Source of the DNA: Solobacterium sp.
Lineage (GTDB): Bacteria > Bacillota_I > Bacilli_A > Erysipelotrichales > Erysipelotrichaceae
Direction of reading: 5' to 3'
Assembly (NCBI GenBank): GCA_017469885.1
Contig: JAFUFO010000014.1
Location: 1 to 64,000, forward strand
DNA length: 64,000 bases
Below are positions 1 to 6,588 of this stretch, in pieces (position 1 is the stretch's first letter; every line of letters starts with the position of its first letter). The position numbers and the translations under genes were made by a program. The notes under the pieces are model-generated. The model did no database searches. It was given only the letters and a program-made list of their open reading frames with translations, and was not told where the DNA came from.

Positions 1-54
1 GAATGCGCAAGGGAGACAGACGCCTGGCTGATGGGCTATACCAACATGCAGTGA
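1..54 (+). CDS. 3' end of an unidentified gene (partial)
   Basis: Frame 1 reads 17 codons from the window edge to a TGA at 52-54 (peptide ends ...WLMGYTNMQ). An intrinsic terminator follows 32 bases later, which fits a real gene end. Too little is present to name a family. Confidence 0.4.
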   Translation, partial: ECARETDAWLMGYTNMQ

Positions 55-85
55 AAATGCAGGAATGAACCCAATATAGATGTAC

Positions 86-117
86 ACCGCAGGTCGGAGA
101 CAGATCTGCGGTTTTTG
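86..117 (+). terminator. Intrinsic terminator after the edge gene
   Basis: CCGCAG pairs with CTGCGG around a 13-base loop and is followed by GTTTTTG. It separates the edge gene from the dehydrogenase transcription unit. Confidence 0.75.
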
Positions 118-130
118 TATCGATGCCTCA

Positions 131-159
131 CTTCGATGATGGAAGCGCAGGGCTATAAT
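131..159 (+). promoter_or_regulatory. Putative promoter of the dehydrogenase gene
   Basis: A perfect -10 box TATAAT lies at 154-159, 26 bases before the start codon. The -35 region around 131-136 is weak (CTTCGA). A ribosome-binding site GAGGGAG follows at 170-176. Confidence 0.5.
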
Positions 160-184
160 AGAAGCGAAAGAGGGAGTGTAACTC

Positions 185-1249
185 ATGACACAGACATACA
201 GAATTGCGCTGATTCCGGGCGACGGAATCGGACCGGAAGTCATTGATGAGGCAGTGCGGGTACTGAACCGTGTTGCGGAACTGGATGACCGGATTGCATT
301 TGAATTTACGACCTTCCCATGGGGATGCGAGTACTATCTGAAGCACGGGGAAATGATGCCGGAAGACGGCATGGAGACGCTGAAGGGATTTGACGCCATC
401 CTGCTTGGGGCAGTCGGCTATCCGGGCGTTCCGGATCATATCTCTCTGCGCGGACTGTTACTGCGGATCCGTCATGATTTTGATGAATATGTAAACCTGC
501 GGCCGGTAAAGCTTCTTAAGGGTGCGCCGTGTCCGTTAAAGGATGCGAAGGTCGGTGACATCGACATGATCTTCATCCGGGAAAACAGCGAAGGTGAATA
601 TGCCGGAAGCGGTGCCTGGCTGTATCCCAATACTGATCAGGAAGTGGTCATCCAGAACGGGGTGTTCTCCCGCAGGGGCTGTGAGCGCATCATCCGGTAT
701 GCCTATGATCTGGCAAGGAAAGAACATAAGAGCCTGACCTCGGTATCCAAAGGCAACGCCCTGAATTACTCAATGGTCTTCTGGGACCAGATTTTCAAAG
801 AAGTCGGAAAAGACTATCCGGATGTGGAAACGTATTCCCTGCTTGTGGATGCGGCTTCGATGTTCATGGTGAAGAAACCGGAACGCTTCGGCGTTGTCGT
901 AACGTCCAATCTCTTCGGGGATATTCTCACTGATCTTGGGGCGGCGATCGCCGGCGGTATGGGCCTTGCGGCGAGTGCCAACCTGAATCCGGAGAAGAAA
1001 TTCCCGTCCATGTTTGAACCGATTCACGGCTCAGCCCCGGACATTGCGGGCAAGGGAATTGCCAACCCGCTTGCGTCCATCTGGGCAGCGTCCCAGCTGC
1101 TGGACTTCCTTGGTTATGAGGAGTGGGGAACGAAGATCGTGGATGCGATCGAGGCACTGCTTGGGGATAAGGCATCCCTGACACCGGACCTTGGCGGAAC
1201 GGCATCTACTTCTGACTGCGGAAAAGCACTGGCGTCCCGGTTGAAATAG
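185..1249 (+). CDS. Tartrate / D-malate dehydrogenase-type NAD enzyme
   Basis: A 354-residue member of the isocitrate/isopropylmalate dehydrogenase superfamily, the group that oxidatively decarboxylates 2-hydroxyacids in the cytoplasm with NAD. The N-terminal IPGDGIGPEV motif, the ENSEGEYAG segment (substrate site), TSNLFGDILTDLGA (metal-binding aspartates) and EPIHGSAPDIAGKGIANP (nucleotide site) are all visible. The sequence around YVNLRPVKLL and the ENSEGEY loop suits tartrate dehydrogenase/D-malate dehydrogenase (TtuC/DmlA type) better than LeuB, and there are no leucine genes around it. It stands in its own unit, between a promoter with TATAAT and a terminator, upstream of a keto-deoxygluconate-type sugar kinase, which suggests sugar-acid metabolism. 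Substrate choice (tartrate, malate, isopropylmalate) cannot be settled from sequence alone. Confidence 0.85.
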   Translation: MTQTYRIALIPGDGIGPEVIDEAVRVLNRVAELDDRIAFEFTTFPWGCEYYLKHGEMMPEDGMETLKGFDAILLGAVGYPGVPDHISLRGLLLRIRHDFDEYVNLRPVKLLKGAPCPLKDAKVGDIDMIFIRENSEGEYAGSGAWLYPNTDQEVVIQNGVFSRRGCERIIRYAYDLARKEHKSLTSVSKGNALNYSMVFWDQIFKEVGKDYPDVETYSLLVDAASMFMVKKPERFGVVVTSNLFGDILTDLGAAIAGGMGLAASANLNPEKKFPSMFEPIHGSAPDIAGKGIANPLASIWAASQLLDFLGYEEWGTKIVDAIEALLGDKASLTPDLGGTASTSDCGKALASRLK

Positions 1250-1257
1250 TGGGAATA

Positions 1258-1288
1258 CGGACAGATTTTGCACGATCTGTCCGTTTTA
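1258..1288 (+). terminator. Intrinsic terminator after the dehydrogenase gene
   Basis: CGGACAGAT pairs with ATCTGTCCG (9 bp) around an 8-base loop, followed by TTTTATT. It lies 8 bases after the stop codon. Confidence 0.85.
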
Positions 1289-1361
1289 TTCTGCGTTCCT
1301 GTTGTATGATTGAACTGTCAAAAATGCTTAACCCATATCATTGACTGGAGGAGTTAAACAC

Positions 1362-2450
1362 ATGGAACATCATAATCCCCTGACTGCCGCATCTCCTGCC
1401 GGCAAGCGTTTTATCACCATGGGCGAAATCATGCTGAGACTGACGCCGCCCAACTATGACAAGATTCGTATGACCAACAGCTTTGAGGCAAGCTACGGCG
1501 GCAGTGAAGCGAACATCGCGCTGGCGCTCGCAAGCCTGGGCGTGGATTCCACATTCTTCTCGGTCGTTCCGAACAACTCACTCGGAAAGAGTGCGATCCG
1601 TTCGCTCCGCTCCAGCGATGTGCACTGCACACCGGTCATTCTGTCCACGCCGGAAGAAACCCCGACCCATCGTCTCGGCACCTATTATCTCGAGACCGGA
1701 TTCGGTATCCGTGCGTCCAAGGTCATCTATGACCGCAAGCATTCTGCGCTGGCAGAATATGATTTCTCCGACTATGACCTGGAAGGTCTTCTGAAGGAAT
1801 TTGACTGGCTCCATCTGTCCGGCATCACCCCGGCGCTGTCACCTTCCTGTGCCGATCTCGTTCTGAAGATGCTGGAGACCGCAAAGGCGCTCGGGCTTAC
1901 CGTATCCTTTGACGGAAACTTCCGTTCGAATCTCTGGACCTGGGAAGAGGCAAGAGACTTCTGCACAAAGTGCCTGCCGTATGTGGATGTGCTGCTCGGC
2001 ATTGAACCGTATCATCTCTGGAAGGATGAGAATGATCATTCCAAAGGTGACTGGAAAGACGGCGTGCCTCTTCAGCCGGACTATGAACAGCAGGATGAAG
2101 TATTCCAGCATTTCGTAGAGCGTTATCCGAACCTCAAGTGCATCGCGCGTCATGTCCGCTATGCGCATTCCGGTTCCGAAAACAGCCTCAAGGCATTCAT
2201 GTGGTATGAAGGCCACACCTTTGAAAGCAAGCAGTTCACGTTCACGATCCTCGACCGTGTCGGCGGCGGTGACGCCTTTGCGTCGGGTCTCATTTACGCA
2301 ATGCTCAACGGTGACAAGCCGATGGACATGCTGAACTTTGCGGTTGCGTCCTCTGTAATCAAGCATACGATTCACGGTGATGCCAACATCACGGACGATG
2401 TTCAGACGATCCGCAACCTGATGAACATGAACTACGACATCAAGCGTTAA
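1362..2450 (+). CDS. kdgK: PfkB-family sugar kinase, 2-keto-3-deoxygluconate kinase type
   Basis: A 362-residue PfkB (ribokinase-fold) kinase, probably phosphorylating 2-keto-3-deoxygluconate with ATP. Visible are the N-terminal GEIMLRLTPP strand, the substrate segment GGSEANIALALASLG, and the C-terminal PfkB signature DRVGGGDAFASGL with the catalytic Asp near residue 304. An insertion around residues 215-245 (WKDENDHSKGDWKDG) is typical of keto-deoxygluconokinase-annotated members in Firmicutes. The reading frame opens earlier at a TTG (1341), but GGAGGAG at 1347-1353 is a good ribosome-binding site for the ATG at 1362, which I prefer. No Entner-Doudoroff aldolase or uronate gene lies nearby, so the exact sugar is inferred. 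Confidence 0.8.
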   Translation: MEHHNPLTAASPAGKRFITMGEIMLRLTPPNYDKIRMTNSFEASYGGSEANIALALASLGVDSTFFSVVPNNSLGKSAIRSLRSSDVHCTPVILSTPEETPTHRLGTYYLETGFGIRASKVIYDRKHSALAEYDFSDYDLEGLLKEFDWLHLSGITPALSPSCADLVLKMLETAKALGLTVSFDGNFRSNLWTWEEARDFCTKCLPYVDVLLGIEPYHLWKDENDHSKGDWKDGVPLQPDYEQQDEVFQHFVERYPNLKCIARHVRYAHSGSENSLKAFMWYEGHTFESKQFTFTILDRVGGGDAFASGLIYAMLNGDKPMDMLNFAVASSVIKHTIHGDANITDDVQTIRNLMNMNYDIKR

Positions 2451-2477
2451 TAGAAAACAAATCATAACTATCAGAAG

Positions 2478-2501
2478 AGCCGCAGAAATCTGCGGCTTTT
2501 C
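2478..2501 (+). terminator. Intrinsic terminator after the sugar kinase
   Basis: AGCCGCAGA pairs with TCTGCGGCT around a 2-base AA loop centre and is followed by TTTTC. The IS200-like element begins within about 10 bases, so the insertion lies just outside the transcription unit. Confidence 0.85.
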
Positions 2502-2558
2502 ATTCAGAAAGGATACCACGTGCTATGCGCGTGGTGCCGTCCTTCTAGTGAAAAAAAA

Positions 2559-2622
2559 GACGCCCTCGAACATACAATGTAAGCGGCCGGGCAGCCGCAT
2601 CGCAGAGTATAAGGAGGGCGTC
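2559..2622 (+). promoter_or_regulatory. Hairpin that hides the tnpA ribosome-binding site
   Basis: GACGCCCTC (2559-2567) is perfectly complementary to GAGGGCGTC (2614-2622). The right arm covers most of the AAGGAGG ribosome-binding site (2611-2617) of the transposase gene that starts at 2625. A smaller hairpin (GCGGC/GCCGC, 2583-2598) sits in the loop. In Salmonella IS200 a comparable 5' leader hairpin is known to repress transposase translation; the same role is inferred here. Confidence 0.75.
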
Positions 2623-2624
2623 AA

Positions 2625-3092
2625 ATGAATGACAAAAACAATCTATCACACACAACATTTCGGTGCAAATATCACATAGTGATAGTGCCGAAATACAGGC
2701 GTATGGTGATTTACAACAAGTTGCGGGCAGACATAGGAAGTATCTTAAGAAGCCTGATAGAAAGGAAACCGGGGTGTCAGTTGTTGGAGGCAGAAGCATG
2801 TCCGGATCACATCCACATGTTGGTGGAGATACCGCCAAAATATTCCGTATCAGAGTTCATGGGATATCTGAAGAGTAAAAGTACGCTGATGATATTTGAA
2901 AGGCATGCGAACATGAAATATAAGTTTGGAAATAGAAAGTTCTGGGCACGTGGATATTTCGTGGACACTGTAGGAAGGAACGAAAAAGTAATCCGGGAAT
3001 ATATTCAGAATCAGTTGGAAGAAGACAAACTGTACGATCAGATGAGCATGAAGGAGTTCATTGACCCGTTTACGGGTGACCGGGTGAAATAA
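2625..3092 (+). CDS. tnpA: IS200/IS605-family transposase TnpA
   Basis: A 155-residue Y1 HUH single-strand transposase that cuts and joins hairpin ends of single-stranded transposon DNA. The metal-binding HUH motif is H62-I-H64 in PDHIHMLVEIP and the catalytic tyrosine is Y126 in the YIQNQ motif, with Q130 as the usual third metal ligand. Length matches full-size IS200 TnpA and the frame is intact, so the element may still be active. Translation is probably very low because the ribosome-binding site is in a hairpin. Confidence 0.93.
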   Translation: MNDKNNLSHTTFRCKYHIVIVPKYRRMVIYNKLRADIGSILRSLIERKPGCQLLEAEACPDHIHMLVEIPPKYSVSEFMGYLKSKSTLMIFERHANMKYKFGNRKFWARGYFVDTVGRNEKVIREYIQNQLEEDKLYDQMSMKEFIDPFTGDRVK

Positions 3093-3104
3093 AGCGATAA
3101 AGAG

Positions 3105-3195
3105 GCCCCTTTAAGGGGCAGCTTGTGATAGCGTTGCGGCTGTCGGGCTTCGGTGGCCGAAGGGCCTCCGCAACAAAAGGCCCTTATAGGGCCAG
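3105..3195 (+). other. Structured 3' non-coding part of the IS200-like element
   Basis: Between the tnpA stop and the right-end hairpin are three further stems: GCCCC/GGGGC at 3105-3119, GTTGCGG/CCGCAAC at about 3133-3175 enclosing GGCTTCGG/CCGAAGGCC-like pairing, and GGCCCT/AGGGCC at about 3179-3194. Such dense folding suggests a transcribed RNA or a terminator tract. Its function is unknown. Confidence 0.5.
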
Positions 3196-3250
3196 TGGAT
3201 ACCACCAGTTTTACTGGTGGTTATGATATCGCTTAAGAATGAAGAGAGAT

Positions 3251-3281
3251 GATAAGAAAACGGCTGATTCCCCATCAGCCG
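3251..3281 (-). terminator. Intrinsic terminator of the SGNH lipoprotein gene
   Basis: CGGCTGAT (3261-3268) pairs with ATCAGCCG (3274-3281). Read on the - strand the stem is followed by TTTTCTTATC. It lies 20 bases beyond the - strand stop codon. Confidence 0.8.
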
Positions 3282-3300
3282 CTGTATGGTTTACATATCC

Positions 3301-4146
3301 TTATCCTTTCTGTCCTAGCAGTCCCAGCAGGAAGTCTTTCCAGAGCGGTGCCATCAGATAGTGGCCCATGCTGTTAGGGTGGATGCCTGGATCCTGGATG
3401 CCGTTTTCGTTGAAGTACTGCGCCCGGTCCGTATCGGAGTTGGGATCGAAGAGACCCGCATGGTAGAGATCCAGTACCGGAACATCATGCCTTGCGGCGA
3501 CTTCCATCAATAAGGACACATAGTGATCGCAGTCTTCTTTTGAAACGCCCCAGTACACAACCGCATCCTTGATACTGTCATATCCTGCGCCGAGATTCCA
3601 CGGGGTAGGGGTTGCGATACCGATTCTGATATCCGGTGCTTTCTCCCGGATCTTTTCGATCGTGGTGTTCATACATCCGCCGATCGTGTCGGTTCCTTCA
3701 TCTTCGGCAGTACCGAACGCAAAGCCGCGGCCAAGGTCATTGAAGCTTCCGAATATCGTCACAACATCCGCATCGGTGAAATCGATCAGATCGATCCGCT
3801 GATAGAATGTCTCATAATCCGGCGCAATCATATAGCCGGTGGAACTGCGGCCGCAGTTGACCACTTCGCACTGGAAGTCCTTCTGTACAAAGTCATAGTA
3901 GCTGACCTGTGCGGCCATTGTCTTATCGGTAAGGCTGTCTCCGATCAGGATCCATTTCACAGCGGAAATATCAAACGGGGTCGGTTCCGGTTCGGGTGTC
4001 GGCGCCGCAGTTTCAGCCGGCTCCGGAGTTGGTTCTTCAGCGGGCGGTGCGGTTTCTTCCGGTTCCTGTGCGGGCCTGTTCTGACAGCCGCAGAGAAGGA
4101 AGGGAATCAGACTGAATGTGAGTAATCTGCGGGTTGTAATATTCAT
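3301..4146 (-). CDS. SGNH/GDSL-family hydrolase lipoprotein
   Basis: A 281-residue secreted esterase/lipase-like protein probably anchored to the outer face of the membrane. It starts with a lipoprotein signal ending in the lipobox LCGC (Cys21), followed by a Pro/Glu/Thr-rich linker (residues ~25-57). The SGNH blocks are visible: GDSLTDK with nucleophile Ser71, the Gly/Asn block FGSFNDLGRG, and the C-terminal DPGIHPNSMGH with the catalytic Asp-x-x-His arrangement. Typical targets are acyl or acetyl esters on cell-wall or plant polysaccharides; the substrate is not evident. An ATG 13 codons further upstream is possible, but AAAGGAGG directly precedes the ATG at 4146. A - strand -10 box TATGAT lies at 4206-4201. 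Confidence 0.85.
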   Translation of the reverse strand: MNITTRRLLTFSLIPFLLCGCQNRPAQEPEETAPPAEEPTPEPAETAAPTPEPEPTPFDISAVKWILIGDSLTDKTMAAQVSYYDFVQKDFQCEVVNCGRSSTGYMIAPDYETFYQRIDLIDFTDADVVTIFGSFNDLGRGFAFGTAEDEGTDTIGGCMNTTIEKIREKAPDIRIGIATPTPWNLGAGYDSIKDAVVYWGVSKEDCDHYVSLLMEVAARHDVPVLDLYHAGLFDPNSDTDRAQYFNENGIQDPGIHPNSMGHYLMAPLWKDFLLGLLGQKG

Positions 4147-4299
4147 GCGGCCTCCTTTCATCCATAAGACGTCATGAGCAGTCATAACAGAAAAAACGAT
4201 ATCATACCTTCCGGAAAAAGAAAAAGAGACAGGGATGAAACAATGTCTGCAGGATAATCAATGATTCGCATGCATACCATGCAGGAATGTAAAGCTTAT

Positions 4300-4330
4300 A
4301 AAATGAAAACGGAATCCTTTCGGACTCCGT
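4300..4330 (-). terminator. Terminator at the 3' end of the predicted structured RNA
   Basis: ACGGAATCC pairs with GGACTCCGT around a 4-base TTTC loop, 8 of 9 pairs plus one mismatch. On the - strand it is followed by TTTTCATTTT; on the + strand it is followed by TTTTTT, so it could work in both directions. No protein gene on either strand ends here, so the likely client is the RNA read from 4993 downwards. Confidence 0.65.
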
Positions 4331-4335
4331 TTTTT

Positions 4336-4993
4336 GGCTCAGCTTGGGCATTACATGGGGGGTGCGCTTCTGCGTCCGGTGTTTCCGTTGACCGCTGCCT
4401 TCGGTTTCCTTCATGCATGGTCTTCGTCTCATTTGGTACCGTTCGCCGCAGCTCTTTCCAGCACTTGCGTCCTTTCGTTACCGCACCGCTTTATGGACGG
4501 CGCCCTTCACGTCTCTCAACCGCTCCTGCTGTGTGTATCTTTGCACCTTCGTCTTCACTTCCTTAACCCCAGCCTTCCGGGGCCCTTCTGTGAAATCGCT
4601 CTTTAGGTGTGCACGGTACACGGTGTGCTCCTTTGTCTTTCTGTTTCGGCTGTTTCCGGCTTTCGTTTCTGTTTTACGGGTGTGCTTACCACCTGCTGCC
4701 TCTCGCCCGCGGCCTCTTTTCCAAACGGACCATCCAGGTCCCCATCTTGCGATCGGAGCTCAAGCTCCCTCATCTTCTGGTCCGGACTCAGGTCCGGAAT
4801 TCTTCTGCCGGGAGTCCCAGCTCCCAACTGTTTCCGCAGGCCTCTGCACCTTCTTCCTTACTCCCTCCATAAGGAGGATCTTCATCTCCTGCAGGCTTTC
4901 CCTGCAAAATCTGTTGGCTGACTCCGCCATCTATAGGCGGCTTCTAACCTGGAATCCTGTGCTCTGCTTTTGCTGAGGTAATTGCAGTATGCC
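4336..4993 (-). ncRNA. Candidate large structured non-coding RNA (~660 nt, unclassified)
   Basis: No credible protein frame covers this stretch. It carries a row of compact hairpins: 4727-4741 (GGACC/GGTCC), 4755-4768 (GGAGC/GCTCC), 4781-4798 (TCCGGAC/GTCCGGA), 4810-4825 (GGGAG/CTCCC), 4864-4877 (CCTCC/GGAGG), 4890-4906 (TGCAGG/CCTGCA) and 4924-4940 (CCGCC/GGCGG). More stems are likely at ~4485-4505 and 4565-4582. The - strand is purine-rich with A-rich linkers and GAAA-type motifs, as in folded RNAs. GGCATTAC (4347-4354) can pair with GTATGCC (4987-4993) to close the whole molecule, and a terminator lies just beyond. A weak - strand promoter (TTGAAG, 16 bases, TAAAAA) is at 5048-5021. In size and style it resembles large bacterial RNAs such as ROOL, GOLLD or OLE, but I cannot assign it to any of them. 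Confidence 0.6.
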
Positions 4994-5259
4994 TTTCCTC
5001 AAAACCCATTTCAAGTAGGATTTTTAAACAAAACCGGTTTTCCTTCAAAAAAATTTGTGGGATGAAATGAAAACATTTTCTTTTCATGGATTTCGATTAC
5101 AGAAGGGCGGAAGGTGTTGTGTTTTCGCGGACATGTTCAGAAAAATATTATGCAATTATCCATACAGCTCTGTATATTCACGGAACAAAAAATAGAAAAC
5201 ATATTAATACATCCCATCAATAGTGACAGTTCTGAGGGATGTATTTTTGATCAGAGGGA
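4994..5259. other. AT-rich intergenic spacer
   Basis: No gene is visible. The stretch contains a weak - strand promoter for the predicted RNA (5021-5048), a small hairpin ATACAG/CTGTAT at 5162-5175, and a 10-bp stem AATACATCCC (5206-5215) with GGGATGTATT (5236-5245) followed by TTTG, which may stop transcription ahead of the SPFH gene. Confidence 0.5.
5206..5249 (+). terminator. Hairpin-T-tract upstream of the SPFH gene
   Basis: AATACATCCC and GGGATGTATT form 10 bp around a 20-base loop, followed by TTTTT. No + strand gene precedes it, so it either ends an unrecognised transcript or insulates the next operon. Confidence 0.45.
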
Positions 5260-5295
5260 TTGACAGAGAATTGAAATGATATCATATTGATATCA
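5260..5295 (+). promoter_or_regulatory. Promoter with two tandem TGATATCA palindromes
   Basis: TTGACA at 5260-5265 is a perfect -35 box; 17 bases later lies CATATT (5283-5288) as a poor -10. Two copies of the palindrome TGATATCA (5277-5284 and 5288-5295) sit 11 bp apart, one DNA turn, over the -10 region. This spacing suits a repressor binding one DNA face. The weak -10 also suggests an activated or regulated promoter. Confidence 0.5.
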
Positions 5296-5318
5296 GAATA
5301 AATCAGGAGGTTCAGTTT

Positions 5319-6308
5319 ATGAACGAAATTATTCTTAAAGGAAAAAACAACGGTTTCGCCGTACTGCTCGGTACGATCGCTATGTACATCCTGGCAATCC
5401 TTGGAATCTTCACCGGAAAGCCGCTGGTGATCATTCTGTGTATTCTCTGGCTGGCATTTGGCTGGATCCTCTTCTGCGGTCTCAAGGTACTGAAGCCGCA
5501 GGAAGCACTGGTGCTGACCCTGTTCGGTAAATACATCGGCACATTGAAAGAGGAGGGATTCTATTTTGTGAATCCGTTTGTGTCCTCGGTCAATCCGGCA
5601 GCTCACACCCAGCTTTCCCAGAGCGGGGATGTCAAGCAGGAAGGTCTTTCACTTCTGACCGGCGGGAATACCACAACGTCTCCGCAGGCATATTCCAAAA
5701 AGATCAGCCTCAAGGTCATGACGCTGAACAATGCACGTCAGAAGATCAACGATGTGCTCGGCAACCCGGTGGAGATCGGCATTGCGGTAACCTGGCGCGT
5801 GGTCGATACCGCAAAGGCAGTCTTCAATGTGGACAACTATAAGGAATATCTTTCCCTGATGTGCGACACCGCACTCCGTGACATCGTCCGTCTGTATCCG
5901 TATGACATGGCACCCGGCATTGACACGACCGGTGACGGCAGACCGGATGACGGAAGCCTCAGAGGCTCCAGCACGGTCGTTGCGGACCGGATCAAGGAAG
6001 AGATTCAGAAGAAGGTCGATAATGCGGGCATTGAAGTACTCGAAGCCCGGATCACCTATCTTGCCTATGCGCCGGAGATCGCGGCGGTGATGCTGCAGAG
6101 ACAGCAGGCCAGCGCTATCATTGACGCCCGCAAGATGATCGTGGACGGTGCCGTCGGTATGGTTGAGATGGCGCTTGACCGCCTGAGTGAAAACAATACC
6201 GTGCAGCTCGATGAAGAACGCAAGGCCGCAATGGTATCCAACCTGCTTGTGGTTCTCTGCGGCAACCATGATGCACAGCCCGTTGTGAATTCGGGAAGCC
6301 TGTATTGA
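5319..6308 (+). CDS. SPFH/band 7 (stomatin-like) membrane protein
   Basis: A 329-residue protein with two N-terminal membrane segments (about residues 13-33 and 34-53) followed by an SPFH domain (VLKPQEALVLTLFGKYIGTL through the VVDTAKAVFNVDNY and ILEARITYLAYAPEIAAVMLQRQQA segments). SPFH proteins form scaffolds in membrane microdomains. The C-terminus lacks the long coiled coil of flotillins. AGGAGG precedes the ATG. The stop codon overlaps the start of the next gene (TGATG), an arrangement often seen for this SPFH subfamily and its small partner. It heads a seven-gene cluster that also contains HflK and HflC. Confidence 0.85.
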   Translation: MNEIILKGKNNGFAVLLGTIAMYILAILGIFTGKPLVIILCILWLAFGWILFCGLKVLKPQEALVLTLFGKYIGTLKEEGFYFVNPFVSSVNPAAHTQLSQSGDVKQEGLSLLTGGNTTTSPQAYSKKISLKVMTLNNARQKINDVLGNPVEIGIAVTWRVVDTAKAVFNVDNYKEYLSLMCDTALRDIVRLYPYDMAPGIDTTGDGRPDDGSLRGSSTVVADRIKEEIQKKVDNAGIEVLEARITYLAYAPEIAAVMLQRQQASAIIDARKMIVDGAVGMVEMALDRLSENNTVQLDEERKAAMVSNLLVVLCGNHDAQPVVNSGSLY

Positions 6309-6505
6309 TGGCGGAAGAAAAGAAACAGGTTCCGCTTCGGCTTTCCCCGAAGCTCTACGCCGCGATCGCTTCCTGGGCGGAAGATGATTTTCGATCGATC
6401 AACGGGCAGATCGAATATCTGCTTACGGAATGCGTAAAGCAGCGAAAGAAAAACGGAAAGTATGTCGGCGAGGAAATCGACAAGCCGATTGAGCTTGATA
6501 TCTGA
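6308..6505 (+). CDS. Small Arc/ribbon-helix-helix-like protein, SPFH partner
   Basis: A 65-residue soluble protein. The segment VPLRLSPKLYAAIASWAEDDFRSINGQIEYLLTECVKQRKK has the strand-helix-helix pattern of Arc/MetJ proteins (short basic strand, then two amphipathic helices with the SINGQIEYLL turn). The ATG at 6308 overlaps the SPFH stop codon by one base, so translation is coupled. A DNA-binding or a protein-adaptor role are both possible. The conserved position next to the SPFH gene argues that it works with it. Confidence 0.7.
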   Translation: MAEEKKQVPLRLSPKLYAAIASWAEDDFRSINGQIEYLLTECVKQRKKNGKYVGEEIDKPIELDI

Positions 6506-6588
6506 AGCGCAAAGGGCTTCAGCCCGCATGAATTCCGGTATACTTGATATATGGTGTCTATGATCATCAGTGCGGAACGGAGGTCTCC

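Larger units (their letters stand above)
2509..3236 (+). mobile_element. IS200-like insertion sequence (single-strand transposon, TnpA only)
   Basis: About 0.7 kb with one HUH transposase gene and a hairpin at each end, as in the IS200/IS605 family. Left end: ACCACG (2515-2520) pairs with CGTGGT (2530-2535), extended by AAGGA/TCCTT. Right end: ACCACCAG (3201-3208) pairs with CTGGTGGT (3214-3221). Both ends share GGATACCAC. There are no terminal inverted repeats or target duplications, as expected for this family. No tnpB accessory gene is present. Exact cleavage positions cannot be fixed from one copy; the outer limits given are approximate. Confidence 0.8.

Noticed and set aside
1839-2519. 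226-residue frame antisense to the sugar kinase
   Set aside because: Entirely overlapped by a clear kinase gene; no start signals.
4727-4940. Hairpin series considered as a CRISPR array or direct-repeat array
   Set aside because: Stem sequences differ from each other and there are no constant repeats or spacers of CRISPR size.
4413-4976. 187-residue + strand frame in the gene-poor region
   Set aside because: Cys/Phe/Ser-rich, no ribosome-binding site, and it runs through the array of RNA-like hairpins on both sides.
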